From Caulobacter sp. (GTDB lineage: Bacteria > Pseudomonadota > Alphaproteobacteria > Caulobacterales > Caulobacteraceae): DNA of 64,000 nt. The stretch is from the NCBI GenBank assembly GCA_030645575.1, contig JAUSMJ010000031.1, positions 1 to 64,000 of the forward strand, in the 5' to 3' direction. Positions within the stretch are counted from its first letter, which is position 1. Every line of letters starts with the position of its first letter. The notes beneath the pieces are model-generated. The model searched no databases. It was not told the DNA's origin and saw only the letters and a program-made list of their open reading frames with translations. Both the position numbers and the translations under genes were made by a program. Below are positions 27,635-36,537 of this stretch, one piece after another.

Positions 27635-27678
27635 AGTTCAACTCCCTGATGGTCGGCGCATCTGGCGGCGCTGATCCA

Positions 27679-27801
27679 TGGTGCGTCCTTCGAGACGCTC
27701 GCTTGAGGCTCGCTCCTCAGGATGACGAAGAGGGGGAAATCCAACACTGCCCGTCATGCTGAGGAGCGGACCCTCGGGTCCGCGTCTCGAAGCACGCGGG
27801 A
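27679..27801. repeat. Intergenic inverted-repeat element, family A (copy 2)
   Basis: Left half TGCGTCCTTCGAGACGCTCG...CTCCTCAGGATGACG and right half CGTCATGCTGAGGAGCGG...CGCGTCTCGAAGCACGC face each other. The right end stops about 5 bp before the dnaX stop codon at 27806. Together with copy 1 it flanks the SDR gene. Confidence 0.85.
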
Positions 27802-27805
27802 AGGA

Positions 27806-29644
27806 TCAGTCCTCCTCGACATCCTCGTCGGGATTGACGCTAGCCGCCTCCCCCTGCGGAACCGCAAGCTGGCGCACGCCGAGCAGTTCGGCGCCGGGGA
27901 AGGCGGCCATCACCGACATGACGAAGGGATCGGCGAGAATCTGGTCGCGGGCCTCGCGTTCCTCGCGCTTCTGGCGCTCCCAGGCGCTCTCGGCCCCGCC
28001 GCCGCCGGCCGTGGCCACCAGCCAGGTCTGGCCGGTCCATTCCTTGAGGCGCGACGACAGCCGCCGGGTCAGGTCGGCCGGCGCGCGCGGCGCCGGCTCG
28101 AACTCGATGGCGCCGGGCCGGAAGCTGATCGGCCGGACGTATTGCTGCACATCCATCAGCAGGGTGATGTCGCGTTTGGACTGGATCAGCTTGAGCACGT
28201 CGTCGAACGAGGCCAGGGCGGTCGTGGCCTGGGGCGCGGTTTGGGCGACCGGCGCGGCGACCTGGACCTGGGCCGCGAAGGCGCCGCGGGCCGAGGCCGT
28301 GGCTCCACCCCCGCCGGACGGCGTCACGCCACCGCCACCCGTCACCGGTTCGCCGTCGCGCAGGGCCTTCAGCGCCTCCTCCGGCCCCGGCAGGTCGGCG
28401 GCGTAGCACAGGCGGATCAGCGCCATCTCGACCGTGGCCGAGGGGTCGGGCGCGCGGCGCACCTCCTCGTAGGCCTTGAGCAACATCTGCCACAGCCGCG
28501 ACAGGGTCCCGGCCGAGGCCGTGGCCCCGATGGCCGTCAGGCGCGCGGCCTGGTCCTTGGGCAGGTGCAGGGCGTCAGGCCCCAGCGCCTTGGCGACGGA
28601 AGCGCCGTGGCTGTGCTCCAGCAGGTCGAGCATCACCTGGGCCGGATCGACGCCAAACCCCCACAGGTCGCGGAACTGCTTGAGGGCCGCGGCCACGTCG
28701 CCGCTCATGATCTGTTCGAACAGGGCGATGGTCAGGGCGCGGTCGGCCAGGCCCAGCATGTCGCGGACCACGGCGGCGGTGACCATCTGGCCTCGCTCGG
28801 CCTGGACGATGGCCTGGTCGAGCAGCGACAGGCCGTCGCGCACCGAGCCCTCGGCCGCCCGGGAAATCAGCGCCAGCCCCTCGGCGTCCACGCGGGCGTC
28901 CTCGGCCTCGGCGATCCGGCCCAGATGCCCCACCAGCACCTCCGGCTCGACGCGGCGCAGGTCGAAGCGCTGGCAGCGGGAAAGGATGGTCACCGGCACC
29001 TTGCGGATCTCGGTGGTGGCGAAGATGAACTTGGCGTGCGGCGGCGGCTCTTCCAGCGTCTTCAGCAGCGCGTTGAACGCCGCCGTCGACAGCATGTGAA
29101 CTTCGTCGATGACGTAGACCTTGTAGCGCGCCTCGGTCGGGGCGTAGCGCACCCCGTCCAGCAACTCGCGCATCTCATCGACCTTGGTGCGGCTGGCGGC
29201 GTCGAGCTCCAGCACGTCCATGTGCCGGCCCTCGACGATGGCGCGGCAGTGGCGGCCATCGACGGTCAGATCGACCGACGGCTGGTGGACGGTGTCGCTC
29301 TCGAAGTTCAGCGCGCGCGCCAGCAGGCGGGCGGTGGTCGTCTTGCCGACCCCGCGCACGCCAGTGAGCATGAAGGCGTGGGCGATGCGGCCGCTGGCGA
29401 AGGCGTTGGTCAGGGTCCTGACCATGGCCTCCTGGCCGATCAGGTCCTCGAAGGTGCGCGGCCGGTACTTGCGGGCCAGCACGGTGTAGGCCGCGCCCTG
29501 GTCCTCGACCGGCGCGGGGAGTGGCTTTGGCGCGGGCGCGGCTTCAGGCTCCGGCGCGCCGAAGATATCCGCGGTGTCGGGATCGCGCTCGGGGACATCG
29601 TCCTCCCAGGGCGGCGGTTCAAGAGGGGTGTTGGAATCGGGCAT
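27806..29644 (-). CDS. dnaX: DNA polymerase III subunits gamma and tau
   Basis: Clamp-loader ATPase. Walker A GVRGVGKTTTAR, Walker B VYVIDEVHMLS and sensor LSRCQRFDLRR are clear; the long proline/alanine-rich C-terminal part is the tau region contacting polymerase and helicase. The usual four-cysteine zinc module is replaced by GRHCRAIVEGRHMDVLELD, a variant I recall from alphaproteobacteria. ATG 29644 (MPDSN) is chosen; the upstream ATG 29671 lies inside a repeat element. The SRP RNA gene lies just upstream. Confidence 0.95.
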   Translation of the reverse strand: MPDSNTPLEPPPWEDDVPERDPDTADIFGAPEPEAAPAPKPLPAPVEDQGAAYTVLARKYRPRTFEDLIGQEAMVRTLTNAFASGRIAHAFMLTGVRGVGKTTTARLLARALNFESDTVHQPSVDLTVDGRHCRAIVEGRHMDVLELDAASRTKVDEMRELLDGVRYAPTEARYKVYVIDEVHMLSTAAFNALLKTLEEPPPHAKFIFATTEIRKVPVTILSRCQRFDLRRVEPEVLVGHLGRIAEAEDARVDAEGLALISRAAEGSVRDGLSLLDQAIVQAERGQMVTAAVVRDMLGLADRALTIALFEQIMSGDVAAALKQFRDLWGFGVDPAQVMLDLLEHSHGASVAKALGPDALHLPKDQAARLTAIGATASAGTLSRLWQMLLKAYEEVRRAPDPSATVEMALIRLCYAADLPGPEEALKALRDGEPVTGGGGVTPSGGGGATASARGAFAAQVQVAAPVAQTAPQATTALASFDDVLKLIQSKRDITLLMDVQQYVRPISFRPGAIEFEPAPRAPADLTRRLSSRLKEWTGQTWLVATAGGGGAESAWERQKREEREARDQILADPFVMSVMAAFPGAELLGVRQLAVPQGEAASVNPDEDVEED

Positions 29645-29668
29645 CGACCTGATGTTCTCACACCCGTT

Positions 29669-29756
29669 CATCCCCGCGAAGGCGGGGACCCAGGAGTTTT
29701 ATCGTAGAGCGCCGCGCGTCCCAGAAAAAGCCTGGGTCCCCGCCTTCGCGGGGATG
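29669..29756. repeat. Inverted-repeat element, family D
   Basis: Inverted arms CATCCCCGCGAAGGCGGGGA-CCCAGG and its complement CCTGGG-TCCCCGCCTTCGCGGG flank about 36 bp. Each arm is itself a hairpin (CCCCGC GAA GGCGGGG). It lies between dnaX and the SRP RNA gene, so transcripts of the two may be separated by it. Confidence 0.85.
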
Positions 29757-29794
29757 AGCGGAAAAAACTGAAGGGGCAAGACAAGGGGAAGGGT

Positions 29795-29888
29795 GGAGAC
29801 CGGACAACGACCCGGAGCAAATCTCGTTGTGGCTGCTGCCTTCCGGCCCTGACCAGGTTGGCGAGGCGTCCGCCCATCGCCGATCTCC
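29795..29888 (-). ncRNA. ffs: Signal recognition particle 4.5S RNA
   Basis: On the minus strand the 94-nt molecule begins GGAGATCGG and ends CCGGTCTCC, which pair as the closing stem. Its apical part holds the universal Ffh-binding core CAGGTCAGGGCCGGAAGGCAGCAGCC-type sequence (here CTGGTCAGGGCCGGAAGGCA then GCAGCCA). It lies upstream of dnaX on the same strand. The exact ends are inferred from the pairing. Confidence 0.95.
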
Positions 29889-29946
29889 AAGGCCTATATC
29901 GTGGATCGGAGGGGCAAGCGCAACACCTCTCCCCAAGCCCACCGCC

Positions 29947-30071
29947 GTCATGACCCGGCTCGTCCGGGCCACCCATGCACATTGAGGCGCGCCGATGGGG
30001 CGCTGACCGTCCAACGCCATATTCCCAACCACCGTGTTCATGGGTGGCCCGAACAAGTCGGGCCATGACGG
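29947..30071. repeat. Intergenic inverted-repeat element, family B (copy 1)
   Basis: Inverted units GTCATGACCCGGCTCGTCCG-GGCCACCCATG and CATGGGTGGCCCGAA-CAAGTCGGGCCATGACGG with about 55 bp between. It lies between the SRP RNA gene and nudC, which diverge. Confidence 0.85.
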
Positions 30072-30136
30072 ATTAGAGATATGAGGAGTGGCTGCGAACA
30101 CTTGCCTCGCAACGCCGTTGGTGGAAACAAGCGCCC

Positions 30137-31066
30137 ATGCCCCTGTCCGCGATCTCCAACGTCTTCTCCGGCAACCCGCTGAACCGCGTCAGCGAGCGAC
30201 GGGGCGATCAGGCCTGGCTCGACGGTCTGCTGACCGACGCCGGGTCGCTGGCCCTGCCGCTGTGGAACGGCCAGCCCCTGACCGAGACGGGCAAGGACGG
30301 CGGGACCCAGCTGGCCTATGTGCCGGCCCACATGGGGCTGGAGCTGGCCGGCGGCTGGGAGCGGCTGCTGTTTCTCGGCCTGTGGAAGGAGACGGCGGTG
30401 TTCGCCGTGGACATGGAGGGCGGGCTCGATCCCTGCGACGGGCCGCTGGCGGGCCTGGGCGCGTTCAAGGACTTGCGGGCCGTGGCCATGGCCCTGCCGG
30501 CGGCCGAGGCGGCCATCACGGCCACCGCCAAGGGCATGTTCGAATGGCGACGCAAGCACCGCCACTGCGCGGCCTGCGGCGAGCAGAGCGAGGTCGCCGA
30601 AGGCGGCTGGAAGCGGGTCTGCGCGTCGTGCAACGCCGAGCATTTCCCGCGCACCGACCCGGTGGTGATCATGCTGGCGACGTTCGAGGGGCGCTGCCTG
30701 CTCGGCCGTCAGGCGATGTGGCCCAAGGGCATGCATTCGGCCCTGGCCGGCTTCCTTGAGCCCGGCGAGACCGTCGAGGAGGCCTGCGCCCGCGAGCTGA
30801 TGGAGGAGGCTGGGCTGACGGCGACGCGCGTCCACTACCACTCGACCCAGCCCTGGCCCTATCCCAACTCGCTGATGATCGGCCTGATCGCCGAGGTCGA
30901 CAGCGCCGACGCCCGGCCCGACCAGACCGAGCTGGAGGCCGTCCGCTGGTTCACCCGCGAGGAGGCCCGCCAGCTGATCGCCGGCGGCTACGACGGCTGC
31001 TTCGCCCCCCCGCCGCTGGCCATCGCCCACCAGTTGGTCAAGAGCTGGGCGGAGGGGGAAGCCTAG
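30137..31066 (+). CDS. nudC: NADH pyrophosphatase NudC
   Basis: Nudix hydrolase that cleaves NAD(H), and in E. coli also removes NAD caps from RNA. The zinc ribbon has CAAC (about residue 148) and CASC about 18 residues later. The Nudix box is GFLEPGETVEEACARELMEEAG (about 203-224), followed by the NudC-type SQPWPYPNSLMIG motif. Length 309 aa is typical. It ends 2 bp before a family C hairpin. Confidence 0.96.
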   Translation: MPLSAISNVFSGNPLNRVSERRGDQAWLDGLLTDAGSLALPLWNGQPLTETGKDGGTQLAYVPAHMGLELAGGWERLLFLGLWKETAVFAVDMEGGLDPCDGPLAGLGAFKDLRAVAMALPAAEAAITATAKGMFEWRRKHRHCAACGEQSEVAEGGWKRVCASCNAEHFPRTDPVVIMLATFEGRCLLGRQAMWPKGMHSALAGFLEPGETVEEACARELMEEAGLTATRVHYHSTQPWPYPNSLMIGLIAEVDSADARPDQTELEAVRWFTREEARQLIAGGYDGCFAPPPLAIAHQLVKSWAEGEA

Positions 31067-31067
31067 G

Positions 31068-31102
31068 CGCGGGGACATGCACTGAAGTGCATGTTCCCGC
31101 GC
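31068..31102. repeat. Palindromic repeat, family C (copy 1), possible bidirectional terminator
   Basis: GCGCGGGGACATGCACT, then GA, then AGTGCATGTTCCCGCGC: a long near-perfect hairpin in the 37-bp gap between the convergent nudC and MAPEG stop codons. It has no T-run, so terminator function is uncertain. The same core recurs in two facing copies at 48173-48242. Confidence 0.8.
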
Positions 31103-31103
31103 G

Positions 31104-31544
31104 CTATCCCTGCGTGGCGCCCACAACCACGCAGCCCGCCCACACCATCAGCACCACGGTCGACAGGGCGAACACCAGGAACCGCGCCAGCACCAGATTG
31201 ACCGTGAGCTGCACCAGGCTGTGCGCGACCCGCAGGCCGACATAGGTCCAGGCCATGGCCGCGGTGAACGGGCTCTGCAGGCTCAGCAGATAGGTCACGA
31301 ACGCCAGCGCGTAGAAGATCGTCGGCTGTTCCATCAGGTGGTTGTAGTTGTCCGCGGCCTGGCGGACATCATCCGGCAACCCGCTCAGCGCGCCCGGAAA
31401 GCGGGCGTCCTGCGGGTTGACCTTGGCCTTGCTCATGGCCGGGATGCGCTTGGCGTACATCCAGACCCAGATCAGCAAGGACCAGACGATCAGCGCCAGC
31501 ACCGGCGCCAGAACGGACTCGAAGATGGGCTTGCCTTGAATCAT
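31104..31544 (-). CDS. MAPEG family membrane protein
   Basis: A 146-residue, four-helix integral membrane protein. The MAPEG signature region NYNHLMEQPTIFYALAF and the preceding NPQDARFPG loop are visible. Start ATG 31544 has GGGAGG; the longer frame upstream runs into repeat DNA. Eukaryotic relatives use glutathione (microsomal GST, prostaglandin synthase); bacterial members such as this are mostly uncharacterised. Confidence 0.87.
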   Translation of the reverse strand: MIQGKPIFESVLAPVLALIVWSLLIWVWMYAKRIPAMSKAKVNPQDARFPGALSGLPDDVRQAADNYNHLMEQPTIFYALAFVTYLLSLQSPFTAAMAWTYVGLRVAHSLVQLTVNLVLARFLVFALSTVVLMVWAGCVVVGATQG

Positions 31545-31631
31545 GGTTGCCTCCCCAGGCTGCTTATGAGGAGAAGCTAGACCGGGAATGCACCCAAGCG
31601 AAGAGCAACGTTGGGGCGCTTTCCTAACACC

Positions 31632-31758
31632 GTCATGGCCCGACTTGTTCGGGCCACCCAAGCGCACGTCGGTAGCCAGATGACGCGCGATGGCATCGCC
31701 GAGCCAATTTCTGAAGCACCGAGTTCATGGGTAGCCCGAACAAGTCGGGCCATGACGG
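31632..31758. repeat. Intergenic inverted-repeat element, family B (copy 2)
   Basis: Facing units GTCATGGCCCGACTTGTTCG-GGCCACCC and GGGTAGCCCGAA-CAAGTCGGGCCATGACGG separated by about 60 bp, ending 13 bp before the pheA stop codon. Confidence 0.85.
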
Positions 31759-31770
31759 ACTATGGAAACG

Positions 31771-32613
31771 TTAGACCCGATCGCGGAACGCGTCCGCCGG
31801 GAACACTCCGAGGATCTCGACCTTCTCCGAGAAATAGCCGAGCTCCTCGAGGGCCAGGGCCAGGCCGCGGTCCTCCGGCCGGCCATCGACCTCGGCGTAG
31901 AAGAAGGTCGCCGTGAAGGCGCCGCCCTCCATGTAGCTTTCCAGCTTGGTCATGTTGACGCCGTTGGTCGCGAACCCGCCCAGCGCCTTGTAGAGGGCGG
32001 CCGGAATGTTTCGGACCCGGAACACGAAGCTGGTCACGCAGGCGAGGTCCGCCGCCGGCTCGACCGCCTCGCGCGACATCACCAGGAAGCGGGTGGTGTT
32101 GTTGTGCTCGTCCTCGATGTCCTCGAGCAGGATGTCGAGGCCGTAGATCTCCGCCGCGAGCCGCGGCGAGATCGCCGCGCGGGTGGAGTCTGGATGTTCC
32201 GACAGTTCCTTGGCGGCGCCGGCGGTGTCTCCCGTGGAGACGAACTTCAGCCCGTATTGGCGTAGCACCTTGCGGCACTGGGCCAAAGCGAACGGCATTG
32301 AGGCGGCGGTCTTGAGGTCTTCCAGCTTCACGCCGGGATTGACCATCAGCTGGAAGCGGATCGACTTGAAGCGCTCGCCGATGATCTTCAGTCCGGAGGA
32401 CGGCAGCAGGTGGTGCACGTCGGCCACCCGGCCTGCGATCGAGTTCTCGACCGGAATCATGCCCAACGCTGCTTCGCCGGATTTCACGGCCTCGAAGGCT
32501 TCCTCGAAGGTCGGGCAGGCGAGCGGCTGGTGGTCCGGGAAATAGGTCCGGCAGGCTTCGTCGCTGTTGGCGCCGGGTTCGCCCTGGAAGGCGATCTTGG
32601 GGAGTACGCTCAT
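31771..32613 (-). CDS. pheA: Prephenate dehydratase
   Basis: Monofunctional enzyme of phenylalanine synthesis converting prephenate to phenylpyruvate. The catalytic domain shows GEPGANSDEA, MIPVENSIAGRV and the HNNTTRFLVM threonine motif; an ACT regulatory domain follows with NMTKLESYMEGGAF, where the commoner ESRP is ESYM. Phenylalanine feedback through the ACT domain is the family rule. Overlaps kdsB by 4 bp. Confidence 0.96.
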   Translation of the reverse strand: MSVLPKIAFQGEPGANSDEACRTYFPDHQPLACPTFEEAFEAVKSGEAALGMIPVENSIAGRVADVHHLLPSSGLKIIGERFKSIRFQLMVNPGVKLEDLKTAASMPFALAQCRKVLRQYGLKFVSTGDTAGAAKELSEHPDSTRAAISPRLAAEIYGLDILLEDIEDEHNNTTRFLVMSREAVEPAADLACVTSFVFRVRNIPAALYKALGGFATNGVNMTKLESYMEGGAFTATFFYAEVDGRPEDRGLALALEELGYFSEKVEILGVFPADAFRDRV

Positions 32614-33347
32614 GGATTGGCCTTGGCGAATGCCCGCGCCTCCTTGAGGTCGGCGGGATTGTCTACGGAAATGGGCGCGGCGTCCGCGACGGCGGCCCAG
32701 TACGAAAGGCCCATTTCCAGGCCCCGCAGCTGCTCCAGCTTCTCGCGCCGTTCGAGGGGCGAGGGCGGAGCGGCGGTAAATCGCTCCAGCGCCGCGCGGC
32801 GATAGCCGTAGATGCCGACGTGCCGCCAGACCGGGCCGTCGCCGTAAAGTGTTGAGCGGGTGAAGTAGAGGGCCCGGCCGCTCGCGCCGTCGGCCGCCAT
32901 CGCCAGCACGGCCTTGACCACATCGGGGTTGGCGCGGTCGTCCGGCGAGGCTTCGGCCGCCACCACGGTGGCCACGTCGCAGCCGGCCTCACGGGCCAGC
33001 AGGCCGGCGCAGGCGGCGATCACGCCCGCTTCGACGAACGGCATGTCGCCCTGCAGGTTGATCACCACGTCATGGGCGCCGGCCGGATCGACGGCCGCCA
33101 GCGCAGCGAGAATTCGGTCCGAGCCGGACGGCAGGTCGGGGTCGGTCAGCACGGCCCGGCCGCCGGCCGCCTCGACGGCCTCGACGATCTCACGGTCGCC
33201 GGCCGCGACGACCACCGGACCGACGCCGGCCTTCTCCGCCTGGCGCAGCACCCGCACGATCATCGGCAGGCCGCCGATGTCGGCCAGCGGTTTGTCGGGC
33301 AGGCGGGTGGCCGCCATGCGCGCGGGAATCAGGATGATCGGGTTCAT
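32610..33347 (-). CDS. kdsB: 3-deoxy-manno-octulosonate cytidylyltransferase
   Basis: Activates Kdo as CMP-Kdo for lipopolysaccharide inner core. N-terminal IILIPARMAATRLPDKPLAD, the VVINLQGDMPFVE metal site and HVGIYGYRRAALERF substrate loop are conserved; length 245 aa is typical. It precedes and overlaps pheA by 4 bp, a pairing without an obvious metabolic link. Confidence 0.96.
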   Translation of the reverse strand: MNPIILIPARMAATRLPDKPLADIGGLPMIVRVLRQAEKAGVGPVVVAAGDREIVEAVEAAGGRAVLTDPDLPSGSDRILAALAAVDPAGAHDVVINLQGDMPFVEAGVIAACAGLLAREAGCDVATVVAAEASPDDRANPDVVKAVLAMAADGASGRALYFTRSTLYGDGPVWRHVGIYGYRRAALERFTAAPPSPLERREKLEQLRGLEMGLSYWAAVADAAPISVDNPADLKEARAFAKANP

Positions 33348-33516
33348 GGTTCTGCGACGTGGATCAATTCGGGCCAGCCGAACCCTGCGCCCGGCTTGCG
33401 CGAGGGGCGGTAGCGTGTAAGAGAGCCCGGCGCAACAAGGGGCGCGTCGGGGGATTCTCCCGGCGCCGTTTCAGGCCCGGCGCGCCGGGCCGTCTAGAGG
33501 ACTGAGACAGGCGGAC

Positions 33517-34161
33517 ATGAGCGATCTGACGTTCAACAAGATCGCCGGCGGATTGCTGGCGACCGGACTCGTCATTTTCGGCCTGCGCGAGCTGACCACC
33601 ATCGTCTTCGAGCAGGAACCGCCCGAAAAGGCCGGCTATGCCGTGGCCGTGGCCGAGGAAGCCTCCGCGGGGCCCGCCGCCGAGGTCGCGCCCGATTGGG
33701 GCACGGTCATTCCGGTGACCAACGCCGAGGTCGGCAAGGCCGTCGCGGCCAAGTGCGCGTCCTGTCACACCTTCGACGCCGGCGGCGCCAACGGCACCGG
33801 CCCGGCCCTGTTCGGCGTGCTGGGCCGCAAGCCGGGATCGCAACCGGGCTTCGCCTATTCGGCCGGAATGACCGAGTACGCCGCCAGCCACCCGGTGTGG
33901 ACCTGGGACGAACTCGACCAGTTCACCAAGGCGCCGCAAAAGCACATCGCCGGCACCAAGATGACCTTCGTCGGCCTGAAGAAGCAGGAAGACCGCATCG
34001 CCATGCTGGCCTACCTGCACACGCTCGGCTCGTCCCTGCCGCTGCCGGCCCCGAAGCCGGCCGCCGCGCCGGCCGAGGCTCCGGCGTCGGACGCCGCCGC
34101 CGCGACCGCCGGGGATGCCCCGGCCGCGCCCGCCGCGCCGGCGACTCCCCCGGCGAAGTAG
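33517..34161 (+). CDS. cycM: Membrane-anchored monoheme cytochrome c (CycM type)
   Basis: A 214-residue class I cytochrome c. An uncleaved N-terminal anchor (about residues 8-26) is followed by one heme site CASCH (residues about 80-84) in AAKCASCHTFDAGGANGTGPALFG, and a distal methionine region GTKMTFVGLKKQEDRIAMLAYL. A Pro/Ala-rich tail ends the protein. CycM proteins carry electrons from the bc1 complex to the aa3 oxidase in alphaproteobacteria. It would be a client of the Ccm system encoded at 4455-8528. Confidence 0.93.
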   Translation: MSDLTFNKIAGGLLATGLVIFGLRELTTIVFEQEPPEKAGYAVAVAEEASAGPAAEVAPDWGTVIPVTNAEVGKAVAAKCASCHTFDAGGANGTGPALFGVLGRKPGSQPGFAYSAGMTEYAASHPVWTWDELDQFTKAPQKHIAGTKMTFVGLKKQEDRIAMLAYLHTLGSSLPLPAPKPAAAPAEAPASDAAAATAGDAPAAPAAPATPPAK

Positions 34162-34185
34162 CCGTCACCGGCGACTGACAATCAA

Positions 34186-34219
34186 AAGGCCGCGACGGTT
34201 CGCCCGCCGCGGCCTTTTT
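34186..34219. terminator. Rho-independent terminator after cycM
   Basis: Perfect 9-bp stem AAGGCCGCG / CGCGGCCTT with a 13-nt loop, followed by TTTTT on the plus strand. It lies 25 bp after the cycM stop and before the convergent peptidase gene. Confidence 0.9.
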
Positions 34220-34242
34220 CATGTCCGGCGCCGAAAGCGCGG

Positions 34243-35631
34243 CTAGCGGAATCGCGTCCTGAGCATCGCGAACAGAGCCCGCACGGCCTGGGCCTCGGCC
34301 CCGACCGGATAACCGGGCCGGCCCTTGGGGTTCCAGGCGAAGATGTCCAGGTGCACCCAGGGTCCCGCCGGGGCAAAGCGCTTGAGAAACAGGCCCGCGG
34401 TCACCGAGCCCGCCTGGGCCCAGCCGTCTGGATCGTTCTTCAGGTCCGCGACGTCCCCGTCCAGCGCCTCCTCGTAGCCCGGCCACAGCGGCAGACGCCA
34501 CAGCGGGTCGCCGACCGCGCGTGACGCCGTCGCGATCTCGCCGGCCAGGGCCTCGTCGTCGGTGAAGAAGGGGATCACCTGCGGCCCCAGGGCGATACGG
34601 GCTGCGCCGGTCAGGGTGGCCAAGTCGATGGTCAGGGCGGGCTCCAGCTCGCCGGCCCGGGTCAGGGCGTCGGCCAGGATCAGCCGGCCCTCGGCGTCGG
34701 TGTTGCCGACTTCGACGGTCAGGCCCTTGCGCGTGTCCAGCACATCGCCCGGCCGCATGGCGTCGCCGCCGATGGCGTTCTCGACCGCCGGAACCAGCAC
34801 GGCGAGCCGCACGGGCAGGTCGGCGGCCATGATCATCCGCGCCAAGGCCAGCACATGGGCGGCGCCGCCCATGTCCTTCTTCATCAGCCGCATGCCGGCC
34901 GAGGGCTTGATGTCCAGGCCGCCCGTGTCGAACACCACGCCCTTGCCGACCAGCGCGACGAGCGGCGCGCCGGGCCGGCCCCAGCCCAGCTCGACGATGC
35001 GCGGCGCGCGGGCCGGATCCGCCGCCCGGCCCACGGCGTGGATCGAGGGATAGTTCTGCTCCAGCAGGTCGTTGCCGGCGACCACAGAGACGGTCGCGCC
35101 GTGCCGTCCGGCGATCTCGCGGGCGATGGTCTCGATCTGCAGCGGGCCCATGTCGTTGGCCGGGGTGTTGACCATGTCGCGGGCCAGGGCGCAGGCGTGG
35201 GCGATCTCGCGGGCCTCGGCGACATCGGCGCCGTCGGGCGCGACCAGCCGGGCCCGGCCGTCGCGCTTCTTGCGGTAGCGGTCGAAGCGGTAGCCGCCCA
35301 GCGCGAAGGCGACGGCCACCTGGGTCGGATCGAGGCCGGCCGGCAGCCCCTCCAGCCGGTAGTCGCCCACCGTCAGCCGGGATGCCAGGCCCCGGAACAG
35401 CATGGCCTCGACCTTCGCCGGGTCGCCCAGCCCGAACAGCACCCGCGCGGTCTTGCCGTCAGGGCCCGGGACGGCCAACAGCTGGCCGGCCTTGCCCTTG
35501 AACTCGGCGGTCGCCGCCAGTCCCCGTTCGAACGGGGACAGTCCGTCGAGGTCGCCCTCGGCGACGAGGAAGACGGGGATGGTCTCGCCCCCGCTGGAGG
35601 CTTGCGGGGCGGTGAGCAGGACTTCGGTCAT
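34243..35631 (-). CDS. M17 leucyl aminopeptidase family protein
   Basis: Two-metal cytosolic aminopeptidase. The C-terminal catalytic domain has VGKGVVFDTGGLDIKPSAGM, KKDMGGAAHVLA and the M17 signature NTDAEGRLILADAL. Start ATG 35631 (MTEVLLTAPQ) gives 462 aa; the longer frame upstream overlaps the divergent TPR gene. The N-terminal domain is shorter and less conserved than in PepA, as in the PepB-like branch. Confidence 0.93.
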   Translation of the reverse strand: MTEVLLTAPQASSGGETIPVFLVAEGDLDGLSPFERGLAATAEFKGKAGQLLAVPGPDGKTARVLFGLGDPAKVEAMLFRGLASRLTVGDYRLEGLPAGLDPTQVAVAFALGGYRFDRYRKKRDGRARLVAPDGADVAEAREIAHACALARDMVNTPANDMGPLQIETIAREIAGRHGATVSVVAGNDLLEQNYPSIHAVGRAADPARAPRIVELGWGRPGAPLVALVGKGVVFDTGGLDIKPSAGMRLMKKDMGGAAHVLALARMIMAADLPVRLAVLVPAVENAIGGDAMRPGDVLDTRKGLTVEVGNTDAEGRLILADALTRAGELEPALTIDLATLTGAARIALGPQVIPFFTDDEALAGEIATASRAVGDPLWRLPLWPGYEEALDGDVADLKNDPDGWAQAGSVTAGLFLKRFAPAGPWVHLDIFAWNPKGRPGYPVGAEAQAVRALFAMLRTRFR

Positions 35632-35711
35632 GGGCGCCGACTTATGCTTAACGATTCCTTGAGCCGCACCGGCGAGGCTGCGGGCCAGACTTCGCCAAAG
35701 GCTCGCCTCCC

Positions 35712-36527
35712 ATGTGTCGCATGCTGGCCCTCGCCGCAACCATTCTGACCCTTCTGGCCGCCCCGGCCTTCGCCGCTCCGGCCACGACGCCGACCGCCGC
35801 GCCCGCTCCGGCGGGCCCGGCCCCGCGGGTCAAGGCCACGCCCGCCCAACGGGCCGAGGCCGCCCGCGTCGATCCGCTGGCGCGCGCCGCCTTCTGGGCC
35901 CGTGAGCTGGAGATCGACGCGCGTGACACCCAGGCCGGCCTGGGTCTGGCCATGGCCCTGCGCCAGCTGGGCCGCTATCCCGAGGCCGCCGACGCGGCCG
36001 GACAGGTGCTGGTGATCGAGCCCGAAAACATCGACGCGCTGCTGGAAGCCGCCCGCGCCCAGATCGGCCGGGGTCAGGGCTTCTACGCCATCGAGCCGGC
36101 CCGCCACGCCCAGGCGCTGGCGCCGCGCGACTGGCGCCCGGTGGCGCTGCTGGCGGTGGCCTACGAACAGGCCGACCGCGACGACGAGGCGCTGGCCGCC
36201 CACCGCCAGGCCCTGGCGCTGGCGCCCAGCGAACCGGCCGTGCTGGCCAACCTGGCCATGTACTACGCCGGGCATGGCGACTTCGCGCAGGCTGAGCAAC
36301 TGCTGCGCCGAGCCGTGACCCTGCCGCGCGCCGACGCCCGAGTGCGCCAGAACCTGGCGCTGGTCGTCGGGCTGCAGGGCCGTCTGCCGGAGGCCGAACA
36401 GCTGGTCCGCCAGGATCTGCCCCCCGACCAGGCGGCCAACAACATCGCATGGCTCAAGGCCGCCACCGCCAGGGCCCCCACGGGCGAGGGCCGGTCGTGG
36501 AGCGCGGTCACCGGCGGCGGATCGTAA
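35712..36527 (+). CDS. Exported tetratricopeptide-repeat protein
   Basis: A 271-residue protein with a signal peptide (residues 1 to about 21, AFAAPA cleavage region), an Ala/Pro linker, then about four TPR units between residues 70 and 230 (e.g. ALRQLGRYPEAADAAGQVL, VAYEQADRDDEALAAHRQAL). Layout resembles TadD-type pilus assembly lipoproteins but there is no lipobox and no tad gene nearby, so only a periplasmic protein-binding role is suggested. Confidence 0.82.
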   Translation: MCRMLALAATILTLLAAPAFAAPATTPTAAPAPAGPAPRVKATPAQRAEAARVDPLARAAFWARELEIDARDTQAGLGLAMALRQLGRYPEAADAAGQVLVIEPENIDALLEAARAQIGRGQGFYAIEPARHAQALAPRDWRPVALLAVAYEQADRDDEALAAHRQALALAPSEPAVLANLAMYYAGHGDFAQAEQLLRRAVTLPRADARVRQNLALVVGLQGRLPEAEQLVRQDLPPDQAANNIAWLKAATARAPTGEGRSWSAVTGGGS

Positions 36528-36537
36528 ACCCCAGTCC

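Noticed and set aside
29669-29671. ATG 29671 as the dnaX start
   Set aside because: It lies inside a family D repeat and lacks a ribosome site; ATG 29644 gives the conserved length.
34243-35739. Longer 498-codon start for the M17 peptidase
   Set aside because: It would overlap the divergent TPR gene and its extra residues are not peptidase-like.
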